A stretch of DNA of 64,000 bases, taken from CAVUBL01 sp963837945. Lineage in GTDB: Bacteria; Acidobacteriota; Thermoanaerobaculia; Multivoradales; DATKCC01. How positions within the stretch are numbered: position 1 is the first letter of the stretch; each line of letters starts with the position of its first letter. The position numbers and the translations under genes are program-made. The stretch lies in assembly GCA_963837945.1 (NCBI GenBank), contig CAWIQD010000002.1:124001-188000 (forward strand). The letters are read 5' to 3'. The notes under the pieces were generated by a model that was not told the origin of the DNA, did no database searches, and saw nothing but the letters and a program-made list of their open reading frames with translations. This document shows, piece by piece, positions 54,036-63,050 of this stretch.

Positions 54036-54116
54036 CGCCGGCAAGTCTAACGCGGACGCAATGGAGCCAGGAGGATCCGGCCGGCGGCTGTGAGCGGTAG
54101 AATTCTTGCGGTTACG

Positions 54117-54290
54117 TCATTCCGGACAAAAGAGGCAACTGCAATAGCTCTGGCAGCCACCCGTGCTGTTCGCGTTACAGGTAAATCTCCGGATCCCACA
54201 CCGACAGATTATCGTTGAACAAGTCTCGAGGTGACGCGCGCAGCAGTCATCCCCCGGGCCGATGAGGGCGCACGATCCATATGACTTCAC
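54117..54290 (-). CDS. Cysteine-rich micro-ORF, 57 aa
   Basis: An open frame from GTG 54290 encodes 57 residues, 11 of them cysteine (positions 7, 16, 17, 24, 29, 31, 38, 46, 50, 52, 55), ending in QSYCSCLFCPE. It has no homologue I recognise. It lies 81 bases downstream of the 1231-aa surface protein on the same strand. Its base composition is far less GC-rich than the neighbours, and codons such as ATA, AGA and TTT are rare here. No convincing ribosome binding site is seen, and a hairpin (54291-54308) directly abuts the start. It may be a metal-binding or ribosomally made peptide, or a chance frame. Confidence 0.45.
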   Translation of the reverse strand: MKSYGSCALIGPGDDCCARHLETCSTIICRCGIRRFTCNANSTGGCQSYCSCLFCPE

Positions 54291-54308
54291 GCGAGCACTG
54301 GTGCTCGC
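54291..54308. repeat. Short inverted repeat before the Cys-rich ORF
   Basis: GCGAGCAC-TG-GTGCTCGC is an exact 8-bp inverted repeat directly upstream of the GTG codon of the cysteine-rich frame. It could end the surface-protein transcript or shape the leader of the peptide mRNA. There is no T-run. Confidence 0.6.
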
Positions 54309-54371
54309 CGCGCTTGACCTCTCCCACTGACCGTCGGAGTGTTCGCTCCTCCAGGCCTCCTCTCCAGGTGC

Positions 54372-57300
54372 TCACGGTACAGGTAACGAAGTCAGGGCCA
54401 GGACTTCGGCTTGGGTCCCGGCTTCCACGTCAACCTCCTCTGTCATTGTTCGATAGCCTTCACGACTCACCTGGACTCTCCACCGGCCGGTCCCGAGGCC
54501 GGGCACAGCAAAGGTGCCGCTGGTCGACGTCGTCACGGATCGCACGGCCATGCCCGTCCCTCCCTCGGCAGAAGGGCTCAGGACGACCTCAGCGCCGGCG
54601 AGAGGCATTCGCGAGATTCCGTCGACGACAGTTCCTTCGAGAGACCCCAGCGTGACGTCGATCTGGATCGTGGCGTCGGCCTCCAGCTCGACCTGTTCTC
54701 GGTGCTGGATCTTGCCGGTGGCATCCGAGACTTGGAGGACGACCCCGCCGCTCGAGAGGCCGGAGACCGCGAACTTGCCCGATTCGTCGGTTTCGGCCCA
54801 TCCCGCGATGCCGTGCGTGTCGAGCACCGTGACGGCGGCTCCGGGCCAGGTTCGTCCTTGGAGGGTGACCAGGCCTTCCAGCGACAGGCCGGCGCCGAAG
54901 TCGAGGTCGAGCATGGCCTCAGGATCGGCTGGATCGATCGAGACCCGTCCCGCAGCCCGGCGACCGGTCGCCGGCAGCTCCGCCATGATCGTCCAGTCGC
55001 CGGGTGTCAGGTGGTCGATCTCGTAGTGGCCGTCGTAGCGAACCCGGCCCACGCCCACCAAGTCGCCGGCTTGCAGGCGGACCTTCGCGAGGTCCTCTGC
55101 GCTCAGGCCATAGATCGTCCCGGTCACGAGGGCCTCCGGTGCCAGCTCGACCACGAGATCCGGCACCGAATCGCTGGACAGGTCGACGCTCGTGGGTGCC
55201 GCGGAACGGCCGACACCCGGCTTGCTCGCGCCCACCTCGAAATGCCCCGGCACCATCCCGGCGAAGCGGAACCAGCCTGACGCGTCGGTTCGGACGGCCG
55301 GCGGGCTGTGGCTCACCTGCCCCGACCTCGCGACGACCAGGGCCCCATCGACCGGGAGCTCGTCGGCGTCGACCACGACTCCCGCCAGGCTTCGCGCCGC
55401 CTCGAGCTGGAAATCCAGGTGGTTCTCACCCGGAAGCGCCTGGATCTCGCCGACCGCGGTGCCCAGCTCGCGATGCCGCGCCTCGAGGCGCAGCCGGCCG
55501 GGTGTCTCGCCGTCGAGGCGGTAGCGTCCGTCGCCGTCGGTCGTCGCCAGGGGAGCCCGGAAGCTCAAGGCGCCGGGTGGGGGATCTGGCTCCACCTCCC
55601 GGATCTCCGCCCCGACCACCGGTTCACCCTCGGTATCCCGGACCAGGCCCGTCACGGAAGCGGCCCTTTCGAGCACGATCTCGAGCTCGTCGGCCGGCTC
55701 AGCGCCGGCTTTGGGAACCGTGACTCCGAGGTTCCGGGCCTGCCAGCCTGCAGCCGTGACGTGGAGCCGGAGCTCTCCTGGGTCCACGCGATGGACGATG
55801 AACCGCCCGTCCTCCCCCGTTTGGACCGAGGCCCCGGAGGGCCGCGTCGCGTTCATGAACTGGGCGCCGGCGACCCGCATCGCCTCCAGCGTGTCCACCT
55901 GGACCCGAGCTCCGGGGATCGGCGAGCCCTCCGGGTCGGCGACCCACCCGACGACATCGCGAGTCCGTTCCAAGGTGGCGACTACCGGAGGGCCTCCCCC
56001 AGCGACCGCCGGCAAAACCAGCAGTGCGAACCCGCTACGGTCCACCCTCAGCTTGACCCTCTCCCCCCGCGCGAGACCTCCGATCTCGAACCGGCCGCTG
56101 CCGTCGCTGAGAGCGTCCGGCTCAGTGGGTCCTCGCTCTCCGTCCGACTGGGCGAGAGCCAGGACAGGATCGTTCGGGACGATGGTCAGCGCCGCTCCTG
56201 CGACGGGGGCGCCGTCGGTGTCCTCGACCCGGCCCACGATCGTTGCCTCGGGCCGGAGGACTACGGTGCCGAGGTCGGCGATTCCCTCGTGGCGCTCCGG
56301 AGTGATCCCGTGGACCTCGGCCTTCGCCCAGCCCTTCGCCTCGACGGTGAGGTCCACGAGGCCGTCGGGAAGGTCCCGGACTTCGAAGCGACCCGTCGAG
56401 TCGGTCCAGGCGCTCGGCTCCTCCAGGTCATCCCGCAGGCGCTGCATCATTTCCATGTCGTCGGCCGGTTGCGCGGGGCCGACGGTCACCAGGGCGCCGG
56501 CGATGGGCTGATGCGCCGGATCGAGCACCCGGCCGGCCGCACGAGTGCCCGGAGCCAGGACGAGCTTCAGATCGGGAGCCGGTGCGCCGTCTCGAGCCGG
56601 CGCCGCGACGACCTTCTCGTACGACGCGAACCCCGCGGCCTCGATCCGCAGGCGATAGTCCAGGCCGGGCACCAGGTTGCCGAGCCGGAAGCGGCCGTCC
56701 CTCCGGGTCCTGGCGACACCGCCGCTGCGCCGCTTCCAGAGCGGAGGATTCAGCTCGTCGAGGCTCCGGACACGTCCATCGAACCGGGTCTCGACCTCCA
56801 GATCGGCAAGGGGACGCCCCTCCGGATCGGTGACCATTCCGGTGAGAGCGCTCGACGGATGGAGGGCGAAAGTCGGGCCGTCACGGCTATCCTCCCCCAC
56901 CTCCCCGAGGTCCCGGCCCTCGGCGAAAAACCCTGCCGCCCCAGCCCGTAAGCGGCCCGTCGCCCAGGGAGCAACCAACAAGACGTAGGCGCCGTGGTCG
57001 TCGATCCGCGCCACCTCCGCGGGACCGTTCCCAAGCCATACCCAGGCGCTCCCGAGCCCGGTCCTCTCGGGCAGGGAGATCACCCGGCCCACAAGGGCTC
57101 GGGGCTTCGAGAGCGTAACCCTCTCCGGAGTCGAGCTCCCGTCCCGGGAGTCTGAAGGCCGGAACCTCTCGACCCGGAGGGCGGCGCCGTCGGCAGCGAG
57201 CAAGCGCAGCTCGTGAGACGGCTCTTCGGTGTCCCACGGCACGGTAACCCGCCCCAGTTGGTCCGTCCGGGCGACCGGCAGCTCGCCGTCACCGGTCCAG

Positions 57301-58067
57301 ACAAGGACGCTCGCTGCAGGCTCGTGGTCCGGGCTTCGGACGAGGAGCCTCCGCTCCGCCGCGGCGGGTAGGTGGATCGTCTCGTGGTCGGCACGGCTCT
57401 CCTCCACCACGGCGGGCTCGTGCCCAGGCGCCGTCGCCTCGATCCGCACCGGAGATCCGGGCAAAGTCAGCGTCGCCTGCCCCGAGCCGTCTAACTCCAC
57501 GACCTGCCGCGCAGCGCGCCACGCGAGGTGGAAGTAGTCGTGCGCCACGAACCCTCGCGCCGGCCCGGCGAGGAGCCGTGCACCGGGTAACGGCTTGCCC
57601 TCCGGCGAGAGCACGCGGACCTCGGCGCGGCGATCCGCTGCCAGGTCCAGCGTGGGAAGATCGATGGGCTCGGAAAGCGGCAGGAGGGACAGCTCCATCG
57701 GCGCCAGCCCGTCGTGCTCGGCGCGTACGATCCAGAGGCCCGCCTCCGGCGCCTCGAGATCGAACTGTCCGTCCGCCCTCGTCTCGGTGGTCGCGGCCAC
57801 CTTCGGACGCGACTCTCCGGACCAGGCGAGCGCGCCGGCCAGGTACTCCGGGACGGCAGGCCGCAGCGTGACGGTGACTCCGCCGAGGGGCCTGACGTGG
57901 TCGACGACCCGCCCGCGGATCGAAAGCGAGGAGGCTGCTGCTGGGAAGGCAGTCAAGAGAAGAAGGAGGGCGGGCGCCGGCAAGCGGGAGATCCTCGCGC
58001 GCCACTCCCTCTCACTGGAGAGGGCCCTCCCCCAGGACCAAGACGCCGGGTCCACAAATAGTTTCAC
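54372..58067 (-). CDS. Large secreted protein of carboxypeptidase-regulatory-like repeats
   Basis: The 1231-aa protein has a hydrophobic export segment at about residues 30-46 (APALLLLLTAFPAAASS), then roughly a dozen beta-sandwich units of 80-90 residues of the CarboxypepD_reg-like/SdrD_B type. Typical unit marks are GRVVDxxxxPLGGVTVTL, DGRFRLGNLVPG and TDESGKFAVSGLSSGGV. Such units are Ig-like extracellular modules. There is no enzyme domain or C-terminal anchor visible. The GTG start gives a 30-residue extension before the export segment, so the true start may be internal. Confidence 0.85.
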   Translation of the reverse strand: MKLFVDPASWSWGRALSSEREWRARISRLPAPALLLLLTAFPAAASSLSIRGRVVDHVRPLGGVTVTLRPAVPEYLAGALAWSGESRPKVAATTETRADGQFDLEAPEAGLWIVRAEHDGLAPMELSLLPLSEPIDLPTLDLAADRRAEVRVLSPEGKPLPGARLLAGPARGFVAHDYFHLAWRAARQVVELDGSGQATLTLPGSPVRIEATAPGHEPAVVEESRADHETIHLPAAAERRLLVRSPDHEPAASVLVWTGDGELPVARTDQLGRVTVPWDTEEPSHELRLLAADGAALRVERFRPSDSRDGSSTPERVTLSKPRALVGRVISLPERTGLGSAWVWLGNGPAEVARIDDHGAYVLLVAPWATGRLRAGAAGFFAEGRDLGEVGEDSRDGPTFALHPSSALTGMVTDPEGRPLADLEVETRFDGRVRSLDELNPPLWKRRSGGVARTRRDGRFRLGNLVPGLDYRLRIEAAGFASYEKVVAAPARDGAPAPDLKLVLAPGTRAAGRVLDPAHQPIAGALVTVGPAQPADDMEMMQRLRDDLEEPSAWTDSTGRFEVRDLPDGLVDLTVEAKGWAKAEVHGITPERHEGIADLGTVVLRPEATIVGRVEDTDGAPVAGAALTIVPNDPVLALAQSDGERGPTEPDALSDGSGRFEIGGLARGERVKLRVDRSGFALLVLPAVAGGGPPVVATLERTRDVVGWVADPEGSPIPGARVQVDTLEAMRVAGAQFMNATRPSGASVQTGEDGRFIVHRVDPGELRLHVTAAGWQARNLGVTVPKAGAEPADELEIVLERAASVTGLVRDTEGEPVVGAEIREVEPDPPPGALSFRAPLATTDGDGRYRLDGETPGRLRLEARHRELGTAVGEIQALPGENHLDFQLEAARSLAGVVVDADELPVDGALVVARSGQVSHSPPAVRTDASGWFRFAGMVPGHFEVGASKPGVGRSAAPTSVDLSSDSVPDLVVELAPEALVTGTIYGLSAEDLAKVRLQAGDLVGVGRVRYDGHYEIDHLTPGDWTIMAELPATGRRAAGRVSIDPADPEAMLDLDFGAGLSLEGLVTLQGRTWPGAAVTVLDTHGIAGWAETDESGKFAVSGLSSGGVVLQVSDATGKIQHREQVELEADATIQIDVTLGSLEGTVVDGISRMPLAGAEVVLSPSAEGGTGMAVRSVTTSTSGTFAVPGLGTGRWRVQVSREGYRTMTEEVDVEAGTQAEVLALTSLPVP

Positions 58068-58136
58068 AACAACCGTAGATTAACCTCTACTGGGCGACGT
58101 GTCAACGAGCAAGCGCCCAGAGCTCGCCGTGTCCCC

Positions 58137-58805
58137 CTACTTCCAGGGCCGCTTGCCGGGGCGGCGCTCTTGGCGGCGGCGGTTCTCGCTCATCGCACAG
58201 GAGCAGATCGGGCAGGCGTCGAAGTCATGGCGTAGCGCCGGGCAGCGCTCGCGGCCGAAGTAGATCATCTCGAGGTGGGCCCGCCCCCAGCTCTCTTCGG
58301 GGAAGGCCTTCTTGAGATCGCGCTCGGTCCGCTCGACGCTCGTGCCGTTCGACAGGCCCCAGCGCCAGGCGAGGCGGTGGATGTGGGTGTCGACCGGGAA
58401 GGCGGGCTCACCGAACGCCTGGACCTTCACCACCGACGCGGTCTTGTGGCCGACGCCGGGCAGGGCTTCGAGCGCCTCGAAGTCGTGCGGCACCCGGCCG
58501 CCGTGCTCCGCGACCAGGATCTCGGAGAGGCGCTGCAGGTTCTTCGCCTTGGTGTTGGCCAGCCCGATCTCGCGGATGAGCCGGTGGATCTCCTCGACCG
58601 GCATGCCGGCGAGCGCCTCCGGGGTCGCCGCCCGCTCGAAGAGGGCCGGAGTGACCTCGTTGACCTTCTTGTCGGTCGTCTGGGCCGAGAGCACCACCGC
58701 CACCAGCAGCGTGAAGGGGTCCCGGTGAGCGAGCGGGATCTCGGCCTCGGGGTAGAGGCGGTCGAGGATCTCGAGGATCCGCTCCGCCTTCTCGCGGCGG
58801 GTCAC
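58137..58805 (-). CDS. nth: Endonuclease III, variant iron-sulfur site
   Basis: The 222-aa protein has the helix-hairpin-helix LPGVGHKTA with the catalytic lysine K121 and the aspartate D139 in PVDTHIHR, matching E. coli K120 and D138. It removes oxidised pyrimidines and nicks the abasic site. The usual C-X6-C-X2-C-X5-C cluster is altered: C188, C198, C201 and C203 in CPALRHDFDACPICSC, i.e. spacings 9, 2 and 1. This variant may hold no or a modified [4Fe-4S] cluster. The gene overlaps the upstream zinc-ribbon gene by 4 bases. Confidence 0.92.
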   Translation of the reverse strand: MTRREKAERILEILDRLYPEAEIPLAHRDPFTLLVAVVLSAQTTDKKVNEVTPALFERAATPEALAGMPVEEIHRLIREIGLANTKAKNLQRLSEILVAEHGGRVPHDFEALEALPGVGHKTASVVKVQAFGEPAFPVDTHIHRLAWRWGLSNGTSVERTERDLKKAFPEESWGRAHLEMIYFGRERCPALRHDFDACPICSCAMSENRRRQERRPGKRPWK

Positions 58806-59251
58806 AGGTCGCCGAACAGGGCGTCGAAGGCTTTCTTGGCGTCACCCACCGACGGGCCCTGGCCTTCGGAGGCGAACTCCTTGGTCTCCTTGGGCAGGAA
58901 CACCGGGCAGGTGTTCGCCTTGGCCTTGCGGGTCACCTTCTCCGGGATGTTCTCGTGCTGGCGGCACTCGAGCGGCGCCGAGGGATCGAAGTGGGCGCAG
59001 TTGGTGCAGGAATGCAGCGGCGCTTTGCAGTGGGGGCAGTCGGCGTCGAGCGGCATCTCGCCGATCACCTCCACCCGCCCGCCGCAGGCCGCGCAACGGA
59101 AGACGCTCGCCGTCGGGGCGCCCAGGCCGCGGCCCCGGGGGCCCTCGCGGCGCTCGGGCGGAGGACCCTGCCGGCCCGAGCGGCCGGAGCGGGAGCGATC
59201 GTCCCCGCCCGAGTCCTGATAGCCCCGCTGTCGATATTTTCTCTCGTCCAT
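58802..59251 (-). CDS. Zinc-ribbon protein of unknown function
   Basis: The 149-aa protein has a disordered basic N-terminus (R, G, P-rich, residues 1-48), then two CxxC pairs FRCAACGG and ADCPHCKAPLHSCTNCAHFD that look like zinc ribbons. A cysteine in TCPVFLPKE follows, then a C-terminal helix KKAFDALFGDL. AAGGAG precedes the ATG. It overlaps nth by 4 bases (ATGA), so it may help or co-express with the repair enzyme. Nothing else hints at a function. Confidence 0.75.
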   Translation of the reverse strand: MDERKYRQRGYQDSGGDDRSRSGRSGRQGPPPERREGPRGRGLGAPTASVFRCAACGGRVEVIGEMPLDADCPHCKAPLHSCTNCAHFDPSAPLECRQHENIPEKVTRKAKANTCPVFLPKETKEFASEGQGPSVGDAKKAFDALFGDL

Positions 59252-59520
59252 GTGGCTCCTTTATAGCACGGTCGTTGCGTTCGCGAGGTCAGCCGGCGCG
59301 CTCGCCGAGCGGGCGCTCCACGCCGCAGGCCGGTGCCTCCAGCACGGTCGACCAGGGCTCCGAGTCGGGCGCCGTCTCGGGACGCAGGCTGCACGCGAGG
59401 CGGCGGCCCACGGTCCGGGTAGGGCCGCGCAGGTTGGTCAGGAGAGGCACGGCGCTTGCTTGGGCACGGGGAGACGTGCCGCCACCAGGCGGCCTCGAAC
59501 GAATACGGAGGGATTTGATC

Positions 59521-60009
59521 ATGTCACGAGCTCGACTGGCTCTCGCAGCCTTTGCCGTTTTCGCCCTCGCCGCGGCCGCGGCCGCGGCGCCCCGTCCCGC
59601 CCAGGCCCAGGTCGACCTCGACCTGCGCGGCGGCGTCTACACGGACGCCGACTCCGGCTTCATCGGCGGCGGCATCCTGACCGGCTTGACCGCCGGCTGG
59701 TACTTCAATCCCAATCTCGAGTACGTCTTCGTCGACCCGGGCTCGCTGTGGACGGTCAACGCCGATTTCCACTACGACTTCACCCGTGCCGGCGACTGGT
59801 CGATCTGGGCCGGCGGTGGCCCCGCCCTGGTGGTGCGCGACTACGGCAATGGCGGCCGGCGTCACAACAGCGACACGACCACCGACTTCGGGGTGAACGC
59901 CCTGGCCGGGATCGGCCTGGTGAGGGGACCGGTGCGGCCGTTCGCCCAGGCGAAGATCCTACTCTCCGACAACACGGAGGGGGTGCTCGCCATCGGCTTG
60001 CGGTTCTGA
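59521..60009 (+). CDS. Secreted beta-barrel-like protein
   Basis: The 162-aa protein has a signal peptide ending at AQAQ (about residue 30) and alternating hydrophobic strands (GGVYTDADSGFIGGGILTGLTAGWYFNPNLEYVFVDPG...) that end in LAIGLRF, an aromatic C-terminal residue typical of outer-membrane barrels. It has the length of the eight-stranded OmpX/OmpA-like barrels. Function is unknown. Its stop codon is the first base triplet of the repeat at 60007-60059. Confidence 0.8.
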   Translation: MSRARLALAAFAVFALAAAAAAAPRPAQAQVDLDLRGGVYTDADSGFIGGGILTGLTAGWYFNPNLEYVFVDPGSLWTVNADFHYDFTRAGDWSIWAGGGPALVVRDYGNGGRRHNSDTTTDFGVNALAGIGLVRGPVRPFAQAKILLSDNTEGVLAIGLRF

Positions 60010-60059
60010 CCGGACGCCCCCCGCATCCCCTCGTTCCCCTTCCCTCCCCACGGGGGGGG
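60007..60059 (+). repeat. Stop-codon-anchored repeat, copy 1
   Basis: The repeat starts with the stop codon TGA of the barrel gene and runs CCGGACGCCCCCCGCATCCC, then a C-rich stretch ending CCACGGGGGGG. A near-identical sequence, inverted in the window, starts with the stop codon of the Memo-like gene at 63655. Both copies thus lie immediately 3' of a gene in the same gene-relative orientation. A further pair of purine/pyrimidine hairpins follows to 60165. Confidence 0.8.
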
Positions 60060-60172
60060 AAGGGGACGCCCATCTACCGGATCACCCCCCTCACCCTCGA
60101 TCCCTCTCCCTCCCTCGCGGGGGGAGAGGGACGCCCCCTCCCGGGAAAGTGGTTCAGGGGCGAGGGGGCGAG

Positions 60173-63010
60173 TCAGCGGGGGCGGGTGCTCTCGCCGAAG
60201 GTGACGGGGAGCTCGAGGCGCTCGCCGTCGCGCACCACGACCGCGCGGGTGGTCTGGCCGGGCTTCGCCTGGCGCAGCACGAAGACCAGGTCGTAGACGT
60301 CCCGGATCTCGTGGCCGGCGAGCTCGACCAGGAGGTCGTCCCGGCGCATGCCGGCGGCTTCGGCCGGTCCGCCCGGGCGCACCCCGGCGAGCAGCATCCC
60401 GCTCACCCCCTCGCCCGGTCCGGCGTAGTCCGGCACCACGCCGAGCGACGCGCCGTACGAGCGCACGTCGCCGGCAGGCATTGGCGCCGCCACGCGCTCG
60501 TAGGTCAGCGGCGTCTCCCGCTTCCCGAGGTCCAGCGCCACGTCGGCCGCCAGGCGGGCCACCCGGGCGCCGCCCGCGGCATTGATCTTCTGCCAGTCGT
60601 CCGACGGCTTGTGGTAGTCGTCGTGGGCGCCCGTGAACAGGTAGAGCACCGGCACCCCGGCGGCGTAGAACGGCGTGTGGTCGGAGGGGCCGTAGGCGTC
60701 GCCGCCCAGAGCGCAGGGGAGCTCCAGCTCCCGGCACCGGGGAAGGACGATCCCCTGCCACTCGTCCGCCGAGTCGATGCCCAGGACGGTGAGCTTCTCG
60801 CGCAGGCGGCCCACCATGTCGAGGTTGATCATCGCCCGGGCCCGGGAGAGGTCGAGACCGCCCGGCGGCTTGCGGGTGAAGGCGGTCGAGCCGAGGACCC
60901 CCGACTCTTCGCCCGAGAAGGCGACGAAGACGACGTCGCGGCCGAGCTCGGCGCGGCGGGCGGCGAGGGCGCGGGCCACCTCGAGAACGGCGGCCACGCC
61001 CGAGGCGTTGTCGTCGGCGCCGTTGTGGGGGGCCACGATCCCCGGCGCCATCGAGTCCGGACCGCCGAAGCCCAGGTGGTCGTAGTGGGCACCGACGATG
61101 ACCGCCCCCGGCCGCGGGGTCCCCTCGGGCGACCCGGCCGCGGCGGGTCCGCCGGCCGGAAGGCGCCCGACCACGTTCCAGGCCGTCTCGAAGCGGTGCG
61201 CGAGCGCCACGCTGAGCGTGGCCATGGGCGCCGGCTCCCCCGCCGCCGGCGGGTCGAAGAGGGCGCCGGCGGCCTCCCGGGTGGCGACGACCACCGGGAT
61301 CCCCGCGTCGCTCCCGGAGTCCACCCTGAGCCCCGGCAGCGGCGCCTCCTCCACTCCTTCGCCCGGCACGTCGACCACGATCAGGGCGGTCGCCCCGCGC
61401 TCGCGGGCGGTGAACGCCTTGGAGCGCAGGTCGCTCAGCCGGCGCTTGGCGGTGTCGTCGGTTACCGCGTCGGGGGTGAAACGCTTCACCGCCACCACCT
61501 TGCCGGCGACGTCCAGGCCCGCGTAGTCGTCGATCCCCAGGTCGGGATCGACCAGGCCGTAGCCGGCCGCGACCACCGGCCCGGCCGCCGAGCCCGAGGC
61601 CGAGAACCCGGCGGGCACGAACGCGTCGGCGGCCACCGCCGCGCCGCCGATCGCCAGGGCGGTGCCCTCCTCGACCTCCACCGCCACCGGCACCTCGAAG
61701 GCTTGGAGGTAGCTGCCCTCCTCGCCCGCCGGCTCGAGGCCGAGGGCGCGGAAGCGCTCGACCAGCCAGTCGCGGGCGGCGACGATCCCCGGGGTCCCGA
61801 CGCCGCGGCCGTCGCGCGCGTCGTCGGCCAGCCAGGCGACGTCGGCCAGGTAGCGATCCGGGGCGAGCAGCTCGTCGGGCAGGTCCGGAGCCGAAGGCGC
61901 CACCGGCCCGTCGGCGGCGGCGGCGGGCGCCCCACCGCCGGCGGCCCCGTCGACCCAGCGGGCGACGAAGATGTTGGTCTCGCCCGGCTTCTGGTGGTGG
62001 CGGTTCGAGGCGAAGACCAGGCGCCCTCCGTCGGGCGAGAAGAGCGGGAAGCCGTCGAACTCCGGGGTGTAGGTGAGCCGCTCGAGATGGGCGCCGCTCA
62101 CGTCGACCGCCCAGAGGTCGAACTCGCGGCCCCCGGGGTCGCCGTAGTTGGACGAGAAGATCAGCCGGTCGCCGGACGGGAACCAGGCCGGCGCGAAGGA
62201 GGCGACTCCCAGGTAGGTGACCCGGTGGGCCTCGGAGCCGTCGGCGTTGGCCACCCAGAGGTCGAGCCGCTTGGGCCGGATGAGGGCCTGCGCCAGCAGG
62301 CGGCGGTAGTCCTCGAGGTCCTCGCCCTCGGGGCGCGAGGCGCGCCAGACGATCTTCGAGCAGTCGGGTGAGAAGAAGGCACCGCCGTCGTAGCCGGGCG
62401 TGTCCGTGATGCGGGTGACGTTCGAGCCGTCCGGGTCCATGCGGTAGAGGTCGAGGTCGCCGTCGCGCACCGAGGTGAAGATCACCGAGCCGTCGCGCGG
62501 GCAGATCGTGGCTTCGGCGTCGTAGCCGGGTGAGTCGGTGAGGCGCACCAGGTCGGAGCCGTCCGGGCGCACCGAGACGATGTCGTAGTCCGGGTAGAGG
62601 GCCCAGACGTAGCCCTGAGACCGGTCGGGAGGCGCCGGGCAGTCGGGCGAGGCGAGATGGGTCGTGGCGTAGAGGATTCGCTCGCCGGCGGGATAGGTGA
62701 AGTAGGAGCAGGTGGTCCGGCCCTTGCCGGTCGAGACGAGGCGCATCGACCCGGAGCCGTCGGCCGGCACCCGGTAGATCTGATCGCAGGGATAGTCCCC
62801 GTGGGTCGACTGGAGGACCAGCTCGGTGCCGTCGGGCGACCAGTAGGCCTCGGCGTTTTCGCCGCCGTCGGTGATCTGGACCAGGTCGGCGAGGTGCACC
62901 TCCCGGGGGTCGGTAAGGGCGCCCGGGGGCGCGGCGTCCGCGGCGGAGAGCGCAGGCGGCACGAGGATCGAGGCGGCCAGGGCGGCCGCGGCGAGCAGAT
63001 GGGATCGCAT
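60173..63010 (-). CDS. Secreted M28 peptidase with beta-propeller and PDZ
   Basis: The 945-aa protein has a signal peptide, a TolB-like/WD40-type propeller (about 40-370, with PD40 units such as YWSPDGTELVLQS and LFSPDGGRLVFASN). A PA-like insert (430-560) precedes an M28 aminopeptidase domain (about 600-800) whose metal ligands are visible: GAHYDHLG, HNGADDNASG, FSGEESGVLGS and MINLDMVGR. A C-terminal PDZ domain follows (850-940; AAGMRRDDLLVELAGHEIRDVYDLV). It should be exported and trim peptides at the cell surface. ATG 63010 was chosen over a codon at 63025. Confidence 0.92.
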   Translation of the reverse strand: MRSHLLAAAALAASILVPPALSAADAAPPGALTDPREVHLADLVQITDGGENAEAYWSPDGTELVLQSTHGDYPCDQIYRVPADGSGSMRLVSTGKGRTTCSYFTYPAGERILYATTHLASPDCPAPPDRSQGYVWALYPDYDIVSVRPDGSDLVRLTDSPGYDAEATICPRDGSVIFTSVRDGDLDLYRMDPDGSNVTRITDTPGYDGGAFFSPDCSKIVWRASRPEGEDLEDYRRLLAQALIRPKRLDLWVANADGSEAHRVTYLGVASFAPAWFPSGDRLIFSSNYGDPGGREFDLWAVDVSGAHLERLTYTPEFDGFPLFSPDGGRLVFASNRHHQKPGETNIFVARWVDGAAGGGAPAAAADGPVAPSAPDLPDELLAPDRYLADVAWLADDARDGRGVGTPGIVAARDWLVERFRALGLEPAGEEGSYLQAFEVPVAVEVEEGTALAIGGAAVAADAFVPAGFSASGSAAGPVVAAGYGLVDPDLGIDDYAGLDVAGKVVAVKRFTPDAVTDDTAKRRLSDLRSKAFTARERGATALIVVDVPGEGVEEAPLPGLRVDSGSDAGIPVVVATREAAGALFDPPAAGEPAPMATLSVALAHRFETAWNVVGRLPAGGPAAAGSPEGTPRPGAVIVGAHYDHLGFGGPDSMAPGIVAPHNGADDNASGVAAVLEVARALAARRAELGRDVVFVAFSGEESGVLGSTAFTRKPPGGLDLSRARAMINLDMVGRLREKLTVLGIDSADEWQGIVLPRCRELELPCALGGDAYGPSDHTPFYAAGVPVLYLFTGAHDDYHKPSDDWQKINAAGGARVARLAADVALDLGKRETPLTYERVAAPMPAGDVRSYGASLGVVPDYAGPGEGVSGMLLAGVRPGGPAEAAGMRRDDLLVELAGHEIRDVYDLVFVLRQAKPGQTTRAVVVRDGERLELPVTFGESTRPR

Positions 63011-63050
63011 GGTCCCTCCCGTCAAGTGGCTGGTCGGTCTGGACGGGAGA

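Noticed and set aside
60042..60140. C/G-rich hairpins as Rho-independent terminators
   Set aside because: Stems are present (CCCCTTCCC...GGGGAAGGGG type), but no T-run follows on either strand, so I list them only as part of the repeat.
59250..60296. 348-residue plus-strand frame over the barrel-protein gene
   Set aside because: It is out of frame with a gene that has a signal peptide and strand pattern, and it is extremely rich in Arg, Pro and Gly.
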